Shown: positions 43,582-52,719 of the stretch, one piece after another
How the letters are laid out: each line of letters begins with the position of its first letter
Position numbering within the stretch: the stretch's first letter is position 1
Made by a program: the position numbers and the translations under genes
The notes under the pieces: model-generated
The model's database searches: none
The model's input: only the letters and a program-made list of their open reading frames with translations
What the model was told of the DNA's origin: nothing
Source of the DNA: Burkholderia sp. USMB20
GTDB lineage: Bacteria; Pseudomonadota; Gammaproteobacteria; Burkholderiales; Burkholderiaceae
DNA: 64,000 nucleotides
NCBI RefSeq assembly: GCF_000949135.2
Contig: NZ_JTAN02000003.1
Span: 248,001 to 312,000, forward strand
Direction: 5' to 3'

Positions 43582-44340
43582 TTACAGATAGAACATGCGG
43601 TCTTCTTCGGGCCGCGGCGGATGATCGTCGCCGTCCGCGCCTTCTTCCTCGCCGCTGTCCTCGTAGAACGCGAGCACGGCGTCGAGCACCTGGTCGGGAT
43701 CGTCGATCACCTGCATCAGGTCCATGTCTTCCGGATTGATGAGGCCGTTCGGGATCAACTGGTCGCGGAACCATTGCAGCAGCCCCTGCCAGAACGTGCT
43801 GCCGACGAGAATGATCGGCACGAGGCGCGACTTCTTCGTCTGGATCAGCGTGAGCACTTCGGACAGTTCGTCGAGCGTGCCGAAGCCGCCCGGCATCACG
43901 ATCACCGCGTCGGAGTTCTTCACGAACGTGACCTTGCGCGTGAAGAAGTGGCGGAAGCGCAGCGAAATGTCCTGGTAGTGGTTGCCGGCCTGCTCGTGCG
44001 GCAGCTCGATGTTCAGGCCGACCGACGGCGCCTTGCCGGCGTGCGCGCCCTTGTTCGCGGCTTCCATGATGCCGGGGCCGCCGCCGGAGATCACCGCGAA
44101 GCCGGCGTCGGACAGCTTGCGCGCGATCTGCACGGCCAACTTGTAGTGCGGCGTATCGGGCTTCAGACGGGCAGAACCGTAGATGCTGACGGCCGGGCGG
44201 ATCTCCGACAGGTACTCGGTCGCCTCGATAAACTCTGCCATAATCGTGAACATCTGCCACGATGCGCGCGCCTTCTTGGCCGTCGCGCGTTCTTGATCTG
44301 CGAGCGAACGCAGACTCGGAATCACTTTTCTCTTGTTCAT
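43582..44340 (-). CDS. LOG-family (cytokinin riboside 5'-monophosphate phosphoribohydrolase-like) protein
   Basis: This 252-aa protein has the LOG/'lysine decarboxylase' signature: SGGGPGIMEAANKGAHAG and PGGFGTLDELSEVLTLIQ, which form the nucleotide site. Bacterial members hydrolyse purine nucleoside monophosphates to base and ribose 5-phosphate. The tail (GEEEGADGDDHPPRPEED) is acidic. The start codon at 44340 is one base from the polA start on the other strand. An AGG lies 6 bp upstream on the minus strand. Confidence 0.88.
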   Translation of the reverse strand: MNKRKVIPSLRSLADQERATAKKARASWQMFTIMAEFIEATEYLSEIRPAVSIYGSARLKPDTPHYKLAVQIARKLSDAGFAVISGGGPGIMEAANKGAHAGKAPSVGLNIELPHEQAGNHYQDISLRFRHFFTRKVTFVKNSDAVIVMPGGFGTLDELSEVLTLIQTKKSRLVPIILVGSTFWQGLLQWFRDQLIPNGLINPEDMDLMQVIDDPDQVLDAVLAFYEDSGEEEGADGDDHPPRPEEDRMFYL

Positions 44341-44341
44341 A

Positions 44342-47095
44342 ATGCCTGAAGAACGAAATCTGGAAGGTAAGACCCTGCTATTGGTTGACGGTTCGAGCTA
44401 TCTGTATCGGGCTTACCATGCGATGCCTGATTTGCGTGGCCCTGGCGGGGAGCCGACCGGAGCGCTCTACGGAATCATCAACATGCTGCGTCGTATGCGC
44501 AAGGAAGTCAGTGCAGAGTATAGCGCTTGCGTGTTCGATGCAAAGGGCAAGACGTTCCGCGACGACCTTTATGCCGACTATAAGGCAAACCGTCCGTCGA
44601 TGCCGCCCGATCTTGCATTGCAGGTCGAACCGATTCACGGCGCCGTGCGCGCGCTCGGCTGGCCGCTGCTGATGGTCGAGGGCGTCGAGGCCGACGACGT
44701 GATCGGCACGCTCGCGCGCGAAGCCGAACGGCACGGGATGAACGTGATCGTATCGACCGGCGACAAGGACCTCGCGCAACTCGTCACCGATCACGTCACG
44801 CTCGTCAACACGATGACCAACGAGACGCTCGATCGCGACGGCGTGGTCGCGAAGTTCGGCGTGCCGCCCGAGCGGATCATCGACTACCTCGCGCTGATCG
44901 GCGACACCGTCGACAACGTGCCCGGCGTCGAGAAGTGCGGGCCGAAGACGGCCGTGAAGTGGCTGTCGCAATACGACAGCCTCGACGGCGTGATCGAACA
45001 CGCAGGCGAGATCAAGGGGGTGGTCGGCGACAACCTGCGTCGCGCGCTCGACTTCCTGCCGCTCGGCCGCAAGCTCGTGACCGTCGACACGGCCTGCGAT
45101 CTCGCGCCGCATCTCGAATCGATCGAAGCGTCGCTGAAGAGCGACGGCGAAGCACGCGACCTGCTGCGCGACATCTTCGCGCGCTACGGCTTCAAGACGT
45201 GGCTGCGCGAAGTCGACAGCGCACCCGCCGAAGGCGGCGGCGCCGATGCGCCGGAAGGTGACCCCGCCCCGGTGGTGGCCGCAGACATCGTCCGCGAGTA
45301 CGACACGATCCAGACCTGGGAGCAGTTCGACGCATGGTTCGCGAAGATCAACGCGGCCGCGCTGACCGCGTTCGACACCGAAACCACGTCGCTCGACCCG
45401 ATGACCGCGCGGCTCGTCGGCCTGTCGTTCTCGGTCGAGCCGGGCAAGGCCGCGTATCTTCCGGTCGCGCATCGCGGTCCCGACCTGCCCGAGCAGCTGC
45501 CGATCGACGACGTGCTCGCGCGCCTGAAGCCGTGGCTCGAATCGGCCGATCGCAAGAAGGTCGGCCAGCACCTGAAGTACGACGCGCAGGTACTCGCGAA
45601 CTACGACATCGCGCTGAACGGCATCGAGCACGACACGCTGCTCGAATCGTACGTGCTCGAATCGCACCGCACGCACGACATGGACAGCCTCGCGCTGCGT
45701 CATCTGGGCGTCAAGACGATCAAGTACGAAGACGTGGCCGGCAAGGGCGCGAAGCAGATCGGCTTCGACGAAGTGGCGCTCGAGCAGGCCGCGGCGTATG
45801 CGGCCGAGGATGCGGACATCACGCTGCAGCTGCATCAGGCGCTGTATCCGCAGGTCGCGCGCGAGGCGGGCCTCGAGCGCGTGTATCGCGAGATCGAGAT
45901 GCCGGTGTCGCTCGTGCTGCGCAAGATGGAGCGCACCGGCGTGCTGATCGACGACGCACGCCTGCAGGCGCAAAGCAGCGAGATCGCGACGCGGCTCATC
46001 GAGCTCGAGGGCCAGGCGTACGAACTGGCGGGCGGCGAGTTCAATCTCGGCTCGCCGAAGCAGATCGGGCAGATCTTCTTCGAGAAGCTGCAGTTGCCGG
46101 TCGTGAAGAAGACGCCGAGCGGCGCACCGTCGACCGACGAGGAAGTGCTGCAGAAGCTCGCCGAGGATTACCCGCTGCCGAAGCTGCTGCTCGAGCATCG
46201 CGGGCTGTCGAAGCTGAAGTCGACCTACACCGACAAGCTGCCGCGCATGGTGAATCCCGCAACGGGCCGCGTGCACACGAACTATGCGCAGGCGGTCGCG
46301 GTCACGGGCCGTCTCGCGTCGAACGATCCCAATCTTCAGAACATTCCGGTGCGCACGGCCGAAGGCCGGCGGATCCGCGAGGCGTTCATCGCATCGCCGG
46401 GGCATCGCATCGTGTCGGCCGACTATTCGCAGATCGAACTGCGGATCATGGCGCACATTTCCGGCGACGCGTCGCTGCTGCGCGCGTTCTCGCAGGGCGA
46501 GGACATCCACCGCGCAACCGCCGCCGAAGTGTTCGGCGTGACGCCGCTGGAGGTCAATTCCGACCAGCGCCGGATCGCGAAGGTGATCAACTTCGGGCTC
46601 ATCTACGGGATGAGCGCGTTCGGCCTCGCGTCGAACCTCGGCATCACGCGCGATGCGGCGAAGCTCTACATCGACCGCTATTTCGCGCGCTACCCGGGCG
46701 TCGCGCAGTACATGGAAAACACGCGCGCGGTGGCGAAGGAGAAGGGCTACGTCGAAACCGTTTTCGGCCGCCGCCTGTGGCTGCCGGAGATCAACGGCGG
46801 CAACGGCCCGCGCCGTCAGGCCGCCGAGCGCGCCGCCATCAACGCACCGATGCAGGGCACGGCGGCCGACCTGATCAAGCTGTCGATGATCGCGGTGGAC
46901 GACTGGCTCACGCGCGACCGGCTCGCGTCACGGATGATCATGCAGGTGCACGACGAACTGGTGCTCGAGGTGCCCGACGCAGAACTGTCGCTCGTGCGCG
47001 AGAAGCTGCCGGAAATGATGTGCGGCGTGGCGAAGCTGAAGGTGCCGCTGGTCGCCGAAGTGGGCGCCGGCGCGAACTGGGAAGAGGCACACTGA
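44342..47095 (+). CDS. polA: DNA polymerase I
   Basis: This 917-aa protein has all three PolA domains: 5' nuclease (LLLVDGSSYLYRAYHAM; VEGVEADDVIGTLA), 3'-5' exonuclease with active residues in TAFDTETTSLDPM, and polymerase with DYSQIELRIMAHISGD (motif A), RRIAKVINFGLIYGMSAFG (motif B) and QVHDELVLEVP (motif C). It is full-length and appears active. The ATG at 44342 lies next to the LOG gene start and has no clear Shine-Dalgarno. Its promoter must lie inside the LOG gene. Confidence 0.97.
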   Translation: MPEERNLEGKTLLLVDGSSYLYRAYHAMPDLRGPGGEPTGALYGIINMLRRMRKEVSAEYSACVFDAKGKTFRDDLYADYKANRPSMPPDLALQVEPIHGAVRALGWPLLMVEGVEADDVIGTLAREAERHGMNVIVSTGDKDLAQLVTDHVTLVNTMTNETLDRDGVVAKFGVPPERIIDYLALIGDTVDNVPGVEKCGPKTAVKWLSQYDSLDGVIEHAGEIKGVVGDNLRRALDFLPLGRKLVTVDTACDLAPHLESIEASLKSDGEARDLLRDIFARYGFKTWLREVDSAPAEGGGADAPEGDPAPVVAADIVREYDTIQTWEQFDAWFAKINAAALTAFDTETTSLDPMTARLVGLSFSVEPGKAAYLPVAHRGPDLPEQLPIDDVLARLKPWLESADRKKVGQHLKYDAQVLANYDIALNGIEHDTLLESYVLESHRTHDMDSLALRHLGVKTIKYEDVAGKGAKQIGFDEVALEQAAAYAAEDADITLQLHQALYPQVAREAGLERVYREIEMPVSLVLRKMERTGVLIDDARLQAQSSEIATRLIELEGQAYELAGGEFNLGSPKQIGQIFFEKLQLPVVKKTPSGAPSTDEEVLQKLAEDYPLPKLLLEHRGLSKLKSTYTDKLPRMVNPATGRVHTNYAQAVAVTGRLASNDPNLQNIPVRTAEGRRIREAFIASPGHRIVSADYSQIELRIMAHISGDASLLRAFSQGEDIHRATAAEVFGVTPLEVNSDQRRIAKVINFGLIYGMSAFGLASNLGITRDAAKLYIDRYFARYPGVAQYMENTRAVAKEKGYVETVFGRRLWLPEINGGNGPRRQAAERAAINAPMQGTAADLIKLSMIAVDDWLTRDRLASRMIMQVHDELVLEVPDAELSLVREKLPEMMCGVAKLKVPLVAEVGAGANWEEAH

Positions 47096-47375
47096 CGCAC
47101 CCCCGTGCGATTCCCGTTTCCCGCGGCATATTGTTGCAGGGATGCTGAATATCGAGATGGTTTGCTTGTGGTCAACGCGCAAGCTCCCGGACAATGCAAG
47201 TCAGTCAGGTCATTGTCGCGGGGGCAGCGCGCCCCGTGTTCCGGCATCGGACGCATCGAAGTGTTTCGAACTGCACATCGATGATGTCCGAACCGGTTAA
47301 TCCAACGGGCGGCGCGAACGCATCGCGTCTGCCTCGTGCGGCGGCAGCAGTTTCGAATCGCAAAGGGGGAATCAG

Positions 47376-48710
47376 ATGCATCGGATCATCATCGTAGGCG
47401 GCGGCGCGGGCGGCCTGGAACTGGCGACGCGGCTCGGCGACCGTTACGGCGCGCGCGGCAATCGTCCCGCACGTGCGCTCGTCACGCTCGTCGACCGCAA
47501 TCCGACTCACATCTGGAAGCCGTTGCTGCACGAGGTCGCGGCCGGCAGCATGGACCCGTTCACGCAGGAGCTCGAATACGCGGCGCAGGCGCGCTGGCAT
47601 GGCTTCGAGTTTCAGCAGGGCGAACTGACCGCGCTCGACCGCACGGCGAAGCGCATCACGCTGTCGCCCGTCAACGACAGCGACGGTGCGGAGCTGCTGC
47701 CGGCGCGCGACCTGGAATACGACACGCTCGTGATCGCGATCGGCAGCACGACGCACTTCTTCGGCGTGCAGGGCGCGGCCGAAAACGCGATCGCGCTCGA
47801 TACGGTCGGCGAGGCCGAGCGCTTCCGCAAGCGCCTGATCGCCGCGTGCATGCGCGCCGAGCATCAGGCGCCGGCGCAGCCCGCGCCGGGGGCGGCGGCC
47901 GAGCCGCGCATCCAGGTCGTGATCGTCGGTGGCGGCGCGACGGGCGTCGAGTTGTCCGCCGAGCTGCGCAATACCGCGCAGGTGCTGTCCGTCTACGGGC
48001 TGCACAAGCTCGACCCGCAGCACGACGTCGGCATCGTGCTGATCGAATCGGGGCCGCGGATTCTGCCCGCGCTGCAGGAGCGCGTATCGACGGCAACGGC
48101 CGAGCTGCTCGAAAAGCTCGGTGTGCGCTTGATGCTCGCCGAGCGCGTGACCGAAGTCGCGCCGGGTTTCGTGCACACCGCGAGCGGCAAGACGGTGCGT
48201 GCGGATCTCACGGTCTGGGCGGCCGGCATCAAGGCGCCGTCCGTGCTGTCGAATCTCGACGGCCTGCAGGTCAACAAGCTCGGCCAGCTCGACGTGCGCC
48301 GTACGCTGCAGACCTTCACCGACGACAACGTATTCGCGCTCGGCGATTGCGCGGCCTGCGTATGGCCCGGCAACGAGCGCAACGTGCCGCCGCGCGCGCA
48401 GGCGGCGCACCAGCAGGCGAGCTTCCTGCTGAAGGCGATCGGTTGCCGGCTCGACGGGCGTTCGCTGCCGGAATTCACGTATCGCGATTTCGGATCGCTC
48501 GTGTCGCTCGGTCATTTCAGCGCGGTCGGCAACCTGATGGGCGGGCTGATCGGCGGCAACATGCTGATCGAAGGGCTGTTCGCGCGCTTCATGTACATGT
48601 CGCTGTACCGGCTGCACATCGCGGCGCTGCACGGCTATCCGCGCATGATGCTCGATACGGTCGCGCACTGGCTGCGCCGCACGACGCTGCCGCGCGTCAA
48701 GCTGCACTGA
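47376..48710 (+). CDS. ndh: Type II NADH dehydrogenase (NDH-2)
   Basis: This 444-aa flavoprotein has two dinucleotide folds: FAD at the N-terminus (MHRIIIVGGGAGGLELATRL) and NADH in the middle (VVIVGGGATGVELSAELRN). VFALGDCAAC binds FAD near residue 325. The C-terminal amphipathic/hydrophobic end (MYMSLYRLHIAALHGYPRMM) anchors it to the membrane. It passes electrons from NADH to quinone without proton pumping. GGGGGAATCAG precedes the ATG. Confidence 0.92.
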   Translation: MHRIIIVGGGAGGLELATRLGDRYGARGNRPARALVTLVDRNPTHIWKPLLHEVAAGSMDPFTQELEYAAQARWHGFEFQQGELTALDRTAKRITLSPVNDSDGAELLPARDLEYDTLVIAIGSTTHFFGVQGAAENAIALDTVGEAERFRKRLIAACMRAEHQAPAQPAPGAAAEPRIQVVIVGGGATGVELSAELRNTAQVLSVYGLHKLDPQHDVGIVLIESGPRILPALQERVSTATAELLEKLGVRLMLAERVTEVAPGFVHTASGKTVRADLTVWAAGIKAPSVLSNLDGLQVNKLGQLDVRRTLQTFTDDNVFALGDCAACVWPGNERNVPPRAQAAHQQASFLLKAIGCRLDGRSLPEFTYRDFGSLVSLGHFSAVGNLMGGLIGGNMLIEGLFARFMYMSLYRLHIAALHGYPRMMLDTVAHWLRRTTLPRVKLH

Positions 48711-48735
48711 CGCGGCCGCACGTTCGTGCGCCGGG

Positions 48736-48781
48736 CGGGCAGGGAATGCGCATCGCGCGCATTTCCTGCCCGTTGTCGTTT
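48736..48781 (+). terminator. Terminator after ndh
   Basis: CGGGCAGGGAATGCGC (48736-48751) and GCGCATTTCCTGCCCG (48757-48772) form a 16-bp stem with one G/T wobble over ATCGC, followed by TTGTCGTTT. Confidence 0.8.
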
Positions 48782-49136
48782 CAAGTGCCGGGTGACCGCG
48801 GGTTCGCTCGCCGGGTCTGTTTATTGCGCGTCGTTTCGTGCCGATCCGCAAGCATTCGAGCGCGCGAAGGCGCTTGCCGCATATGCGGCGCGGATGAACT
48901 CGCCGGGCCGGACCGCGGTTATCGATACCGTGACGGACGCCCGCCGGATTACGCCTTCGTAATCGAGTCTTACACATCTGACAGTTGACGTGACAACGGA
49001 TTATTGGGCATCTTGTGCGGGTTTCCGCTTGCGGCGGAGTGTCAACCGCCGCGACATCCGCGCCGTCCGCCGGCGCGATGCCCCGTCAGGTCCAAGCCAT
49101 GACCGTGACGGCGGCGCCCAATCGAGGAGTGCATTC
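48782..49136. other. Leader region of the dienelactone hydrolase gene
   Basis: No gene is recognised. The segment around 48950-49010 is AT-richer (TAATCGAGTCTTACACATCT, then GACAGTTGACGTGACA) and likely contains the promoter. A 49-codon upstream extension of the hydrolase frame has no ribosome site. Confidence 0.45.
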
Positions 49137-50012
49137 ATGTTGAAACCCGAAGTCGACAGCCTGGTTCCCCGTGTTCCGTTCTCGCGCCGCAAGTTCATGC
49201 AGGCCGCGCTGGGCGGCACCTTCGCGGCGGCCGTGCTGCCCGTGTCGGCGCAGACGATCACGACCGACAGCGCCGGGCTGGACGTCGACACCATCGAGAT
49301 CCGCTCGGGCGACGCGAGCATCCCCGCGTATCGCGCGCAGCCGGTCGGCAAGACGAACCTGCCGGTCGTCATCGTGATCCACGAGGTCTTCGGCGTGCAT
49401 GCGCATATCGCCGACGTCTGCCGTCGCTTCGCGAAGCTCGGCTATCTCGCGATCGCGCCCGACCTGTTCGCGCGCCAGGGCGACGTGTCGAAGTATCCGA
49501 CCATCCAGGCGCTCGTCGACAACATCGTCAACAAGGTGCCGGACCGTCAGGTCACCGAGGATCTCGATGCGACCGTCGCGTGGGCCGGCAAGAACGGCGG
49601 CGACCTGTCGCGTCTCGGCGTGACGGGGTTCTGCTGGGGCGGCCGCCAGGCGTGGCTGTATGCGGAGCACAATCCGCACGTGCTGGCGGCCGTCGCGTGG
49701 TACGGGTTCGTCGAAGGCAAGACCGACGAGATGACACCGTTCAATCCGGTCGATCATGCGGCGTTGCTGAAGGTGCCGGTGCTCGGGCTGTACGGCGAGA
49801 AGGATACGAACATCACGCAGGCGGCGCTCGCGAACATGCGCAAGGCGATCCAGGCGAGCGATTCGAAGCTCGCGCGCCAATCGGAGATCGTCGTCTATCC
49901 GGATGCCGGTCATGCGTTCTTCGCCGATTACCGGCCGAGTTACGTGAAGGGCGATGCCGAGGACGGCTGGAAGCGCGCGATCGAGTGGTTCCACAAGTAC
50001 GGCGTGATGTAA
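49137..50012 (+). CDS. Dienelactone hydrolase family protein with Tat signal
   Basis: This 291-aa protein has a twin-arginine signal (SRRKFMQAALGGTFAAAVLP, cut near VSAQT), so it is exported folded. The mature part is a dienelactone hydrolase fold with the Cys nucleophile in VTGFCWGGRQAW, Asp in LYGEKDTN and His in DAGHAFFADY. True dienelactone hydrolases are cytoplasmic, so the natural ester or lactone substrate of this periplasmic form is uncertain. GAGGAG lies 8 bp before the ATG. Confidence 0.88.
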   Translation: MLKPEVDSLVPRVPFSRRKFMQAALGGTFAAAVLPVSAQTITTDSAGLDVDTIEIRSGDASIPAYRAQPVGKTNLPVVIVIHEVFGVHAHIADVCRRFAKLGYLAIAPDLFARQGDVSKYPTIQALVDNIVNKVPDRQVTEDLDATVAWAGKNGGDLSRLGVTGFCWGGRQAWLYAEHNPHVLAAVAWYGFVEGKTDEMTPFNPVDHAALLKVPVLGLYGEKDTNITQAALANMRKAIQASDSKLARQSEIVVYPDAGHAFFADYRPSYVKGDAEDGWKRAIEWFHKYGVM

Positions 50013-50013
50013 G

Positions 50014-50044
50014 CGACGAGGCGGCAGATGCCGTCGCCTCGTCG
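50014..50044. terminator. Hairpin between convergent dienelactone hydrolase and sulfurtransferase genes
   Basis: CGACGAGGCG (50014-50023) pairs with CGCCTCGTCG (50035-50044). There is no T run. Its place directly after one stop and just before the other suggests a shared end signal. Confidence 0.45.
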
Positions 50045-50061
50045 ACGTGTCGCGCCGGTGC

Positions 50062-50931
50062 TTACGGGTTCGGGCCGGTCGCGATCGGCCGCGACGGATC
50101 GGCGCTCCATTCGCTCCACGAGCCCGGATACAGCGACGCACCGTGAAGCCCGGCGATCTCGAGCGCGAGTGCGTTGTGGCACGCGGTCACGCCGGATCCG
50201 CATTGCAGGATCGCGTTGTTCGGTTCGGTGCCGGCCAGCAGCGCGGTGAACGTCTCGCGCAGTTCGTGGCCGGTCTTGAAGCGGCCGTCGGCAGCCAGGT
50301 TGTCCTTGAAGAACCGGTTGCGTGCGCCGGGAATATGGCCGCCGACACGATCGATCGTTTCGTTTTCGCCGCGATAGCGATCCGGCGCGCGCGCATCGAT
50401 CACGACGCGCTGGGCCGACGTCACGTTCGCGAGCACGGCCGCCGCGTCGACCGTCGATTCGAGCGGGGCCGCCGCGCGGAAGTCGCCGGCGGCCGGGTGC
50501 GGCACGTCGGCGGTCAGCGGCTGGCCGGCTGCTTCCCATGCCTGCAGGCCGCCGTCGAGCACTGCGACGGAATCGTGCCCGAGCCAGCGCAGCAGCCACC
50601 ACAGGCGCGCCGCATAGGCGCCGCCGTGTGCGTCATAGGCGACGACCTGCTGGCCCTGCTTGACGCTGCGGCCGGCGAGCAGCGTGGCGAGCGCGTCGCG
50701 GGTCGGCAGCGGATGGCGGCCGTTGGTGCCGGTCTTGCGGCCGGATAGGTCGCGGTCGAGATGGAGATACTGTGCGCCCGCGATATGGCCGGCTGCGTAG
50801 GCGGCTTCGCCTGCGCCCGGATCGGCGAGATCGAAGCGGCAGTCGAACACGGCAACGCTGCCCGGCGCCGCGGCCAGGCGCTCGGCGAGATTGGTTGCTG
50901 AGATGAGCGTGGTGTAGTGGGTATGTGGCAT
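50062..50931 (-). CDS. sseA: Thiosulfate/3-mercaptopyruvate sulfurtransferase
   Basis: This 289-aa protein is a tandem rhodanese. The first, inactive domain contains VFDCRFDLADPGAGEAAYAA, with the 'R' core VLDGGLQAWEAAGQP closing it. The second carries the active-site loop CGSGVTACHNALAL with Cys near residue 243. The loop CGSGVTA resembles 3-mercaptopyruvate sulfurtransferases (CG[S/T]GVTA), so the donor is probably 3-mercaptopyruvate. It is cytoplasmic. Confidence 0.9.
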   Translation of the reverse strand: MPHTHYTTLISATNLAERLAAAPGSVAVFDCRFDLADPGAGEAAYAAGHIAGAQYLHLDRDLSGRKTGTNGRHPLPTRDALATLLAGRSVKQGQQVVAYDAHGGAYAARLWWLLRWLGHDSVAVLDGGLQAWEAAGQPLTADVPHPAAGDFRAAAPLESTVDAAAVLANVTSAQRVVIDARAPDRYRGENETIDRVGGHIPGARNRFFKDNLAADGRFKTGHELRETFTALLAGTEPNNAILQCGSGVTACHNALALEIAGLHGASLYPGSWSEWSADPSRPIATGPNP

Positions 50932-50979
50932 GACGGCTCCCTGGAGTGCAAACGGCCTGATACTCCAAGTCTAAACAAA

Positions 50980-51005
50980 AAAAGACGGGCCGGAACCCGT
51001 CTTTT
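50980..51005 (-). terminator. Terminator of the Rieske oxygenase gene
   Basis: AAAAGACGGG (50980-50989) and CCCGTCTTTT (50996-51005) pair perfectly. On the minus strand the stem continues into seven T residues (from AAAAAAA at 50977-50983). It is a strong terminator 43 bp after the stop at 51048. Confidence 0.9.
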
Positions 51006-51047
51006 CATATGCCGAATGCCGTGCGGCGCGCAAGCGCCGCGCGCAGG

Positions 51048-52154
51048 TCAGAGATCGCCGAGGTGGCGGCGCAGGAACTCGTGGAAGTGCTGCATGCCGT
51101 CTTCCATCGGGCTCTGGTACGGGCCGACCTGCGATTCGCCGCGCGCCATCAGTGCACGGCGACCTGCGTCCATCCGCATCGCGATTTCGTCGTCCTCGAT
51201 GGCCGTCTCCATATAGGCGGCGCGCTCGGCCTCGACGAACTCGCGCTCGAACAGCGCGATTTCCTCGGGATAGTAGAACTCGACGATGTTGGTCGTCTTC
51301 TGCGGGCCGCGCGGAATCAGCCACGACACGACGAGCACGTGCGGATACCACTCGATCATCAGGCCCGGGTAGTAGACCATCCAGATCGCGCCGAACTCCG
51401 GCGGCACGCCGTTGCGGAACTTGAGCACCTGCTCGTGCCACGTCTTGTAGGTCGCGCTGCCCGGTTTCGCGAGCGCGTTGTGCACGCCGACCGTCTGCAC
51501 GCTGTACCAGTCGCCGAACTCCCATTTGAGATCGTCGCACGACACGAAGCTGCCGAGGCCCGGGTGGAACGGGACGACGTGGTAATCCTCGAGGTAGACC
51601 TCGATGAACGTCTTCCAGTTGTAATCGCACTCGTGCACTTCGACGTGATCGAAGTGATACTCGGAGAAGTCGAAGTGATGCTTCGTGCCGAGGTTCGCGA
51701 GATCGCGCGCGACGTTGCGGCCTTCGGCCTCGAACAGCAGCCCCTGCCAGTTCTGCAGCGGGCTCTTGCCGAGGTTCAGGCACGGCTTGTCGGGGAAGTG
51801 CGGCGCGCCGAGCAGCTGGCCTTCCAGATCGTACGTCCAGCGGTGCAGCGGACACACGATGTTCTGCGTGTGGCCGCGCCCGTTCAGCATGATCGCCTGC
51901 CGGTGGCGGCACACGTTCGACAGCAGTTCGATCTGGTTCGCCGGGTTGCGGACCAGCACGCGGCCTTCCTTCTCGGACGGCAGCGCAAAATAATCCCCCG
52001 CCTCGGGCACCATCAACTCGTGCCCGACGTAACGAGGTCCTTTCTTGAAGAGGGTTTCGATCTCGCGCTCGAGCAGCGCCTCATCGAAGTATGCAGTGAC
52101 TGGAAGCTGGCTGTGAGCCGACTTCAACTGAAGCGCATCGCTCAGATTGGACAT
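51048..52154 (-). CDS. Rieske non-haem iron oxygenase, alpha subunit type
   Basis: This 368-aa protein has a Rieske [2Fe-2S] motif C-x-H (CRHRQAIML) with the second pair CPLHRW about 17 residues on. A catalytic domain with the mononuclear iron ligands His-His in EDYHVVPFHPGLGSF follows. It resembles aromatic-ring or choline/betaine-type hydroxylase large subunits. No reductase gene is adjacent. The ATG at 52154 (MSNLSDALQL) with GGGAG upstream is preferred over an earlier Met 15 codons up. It is divergent from xseB. Confidence 0.88.
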   Translation of the reverse strand: MSNLSDALQLKSAHSQLPVTAYFDEALLEREIETLFKKGPRYVGHELMVPEAGDYFALPSEKEGRVLVRNPANQIELLSNVCRHRQAIMLNGRGHTQNIVCPLHRWTYDLEGQLLGAPHFPDKPCLNLGKSPLQNWQGLLFEAEGRNVARDLANLGTKHHFDFSEYHFDHVEVHECDYNWKTFIEVYLEDYHVVPFHPGLGSFVSCDDLKWEFGDWYSVQTVGVHNALAKPGSATYKTWHEQVLKFRNGVPPEFGAIWMVYYPGLMIEWYPHVLVVSWLIPRGPQKTTNIVEFYYPEEIALFEREFVEAERAAYMETAIEDDEIAMRMDAGRRALMARGESQVGPYQSPMEDGMQHFHEFLRRHLGDL

Positions 52155-52425
52155 TCCCACTCCCGGTGTTAGCGTGAAAGCAGTGAACAACCCAACCATC
52201 GAAAAATCGATTTAGGGAAACGCGGAATTATACCCGGTTCGCCTCGCAAGGCTAGGATTAAGTGCCTGATTTGTGTCAATTTTTTGTCCGGCGGCGATCG
52301 GGTGGCGCACAATGTGTGTCGAAGAAGGGGCCCGAATGCGTGCCCGGGTGCCCAAGTCGGCAGGTCGGAAAATTCTCTTTTGCCGTAGAATGTCCGACTT
52401 GTTTTGAAATTTGACACCCTCGTCC

Positions 52426-52719
52426 ATGGCGAAAACCGCATCCCAAGGCGCCACCCCGCCCGGCAATGGCACCGAACCGTTGCCGGACAACTATGAAACG
52501 GCGCTCGCGGAACTCGAGACGCTGGTTGCCCGGATGGAAGGCGGCACGTTGAGCCTCGAGGATTCGCTCGCTGCGTATCGCCGCGGTGCGACTCTCGTTG
52601 CGTTTTGCCAACAGCAGCTCGAGAAAGTGGAACAGCAGGTTCGCGTGCTCGACGGCGCGACGCTGAAGCCGCTTTCGTCCGGAACGGCCGCCACGGACGG
52701 CGAAGACGACGATCTATGA
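52426..52719 (+). CDS. xseB: Exodeoxyribonuclease VII small subunit
   Basis: This 97-aa protein has the XseB pattern: NYETALAELETLVARMEGGT followed by LSLEDSLAAYRRGATL, then CQQQLEKVEQQVRVL. It forms a complex with XseA (not in this window) to degrade single-stranded DNA. It is the first gene of the xseB-ispA-dxs cluster, and its TGA overlaps the ispA ATG (ATGA). A TAGAAT at 52386 may be its -10. Confidence 0.93.
   Translation: MAKTASQGATPPGNGTEPLPDNYETALAELETLVARMEGGTLSLEDSLAAYRRGATLVAFCQQQLEKVEQQVRVLDGATLKPLSSGTAATDGEDDDL

Noticed and set aside
44378-46510. 710-codon minus-strand frame inside polA
   Set aside because: Antisense shadow of a complete DNA polymerase I.
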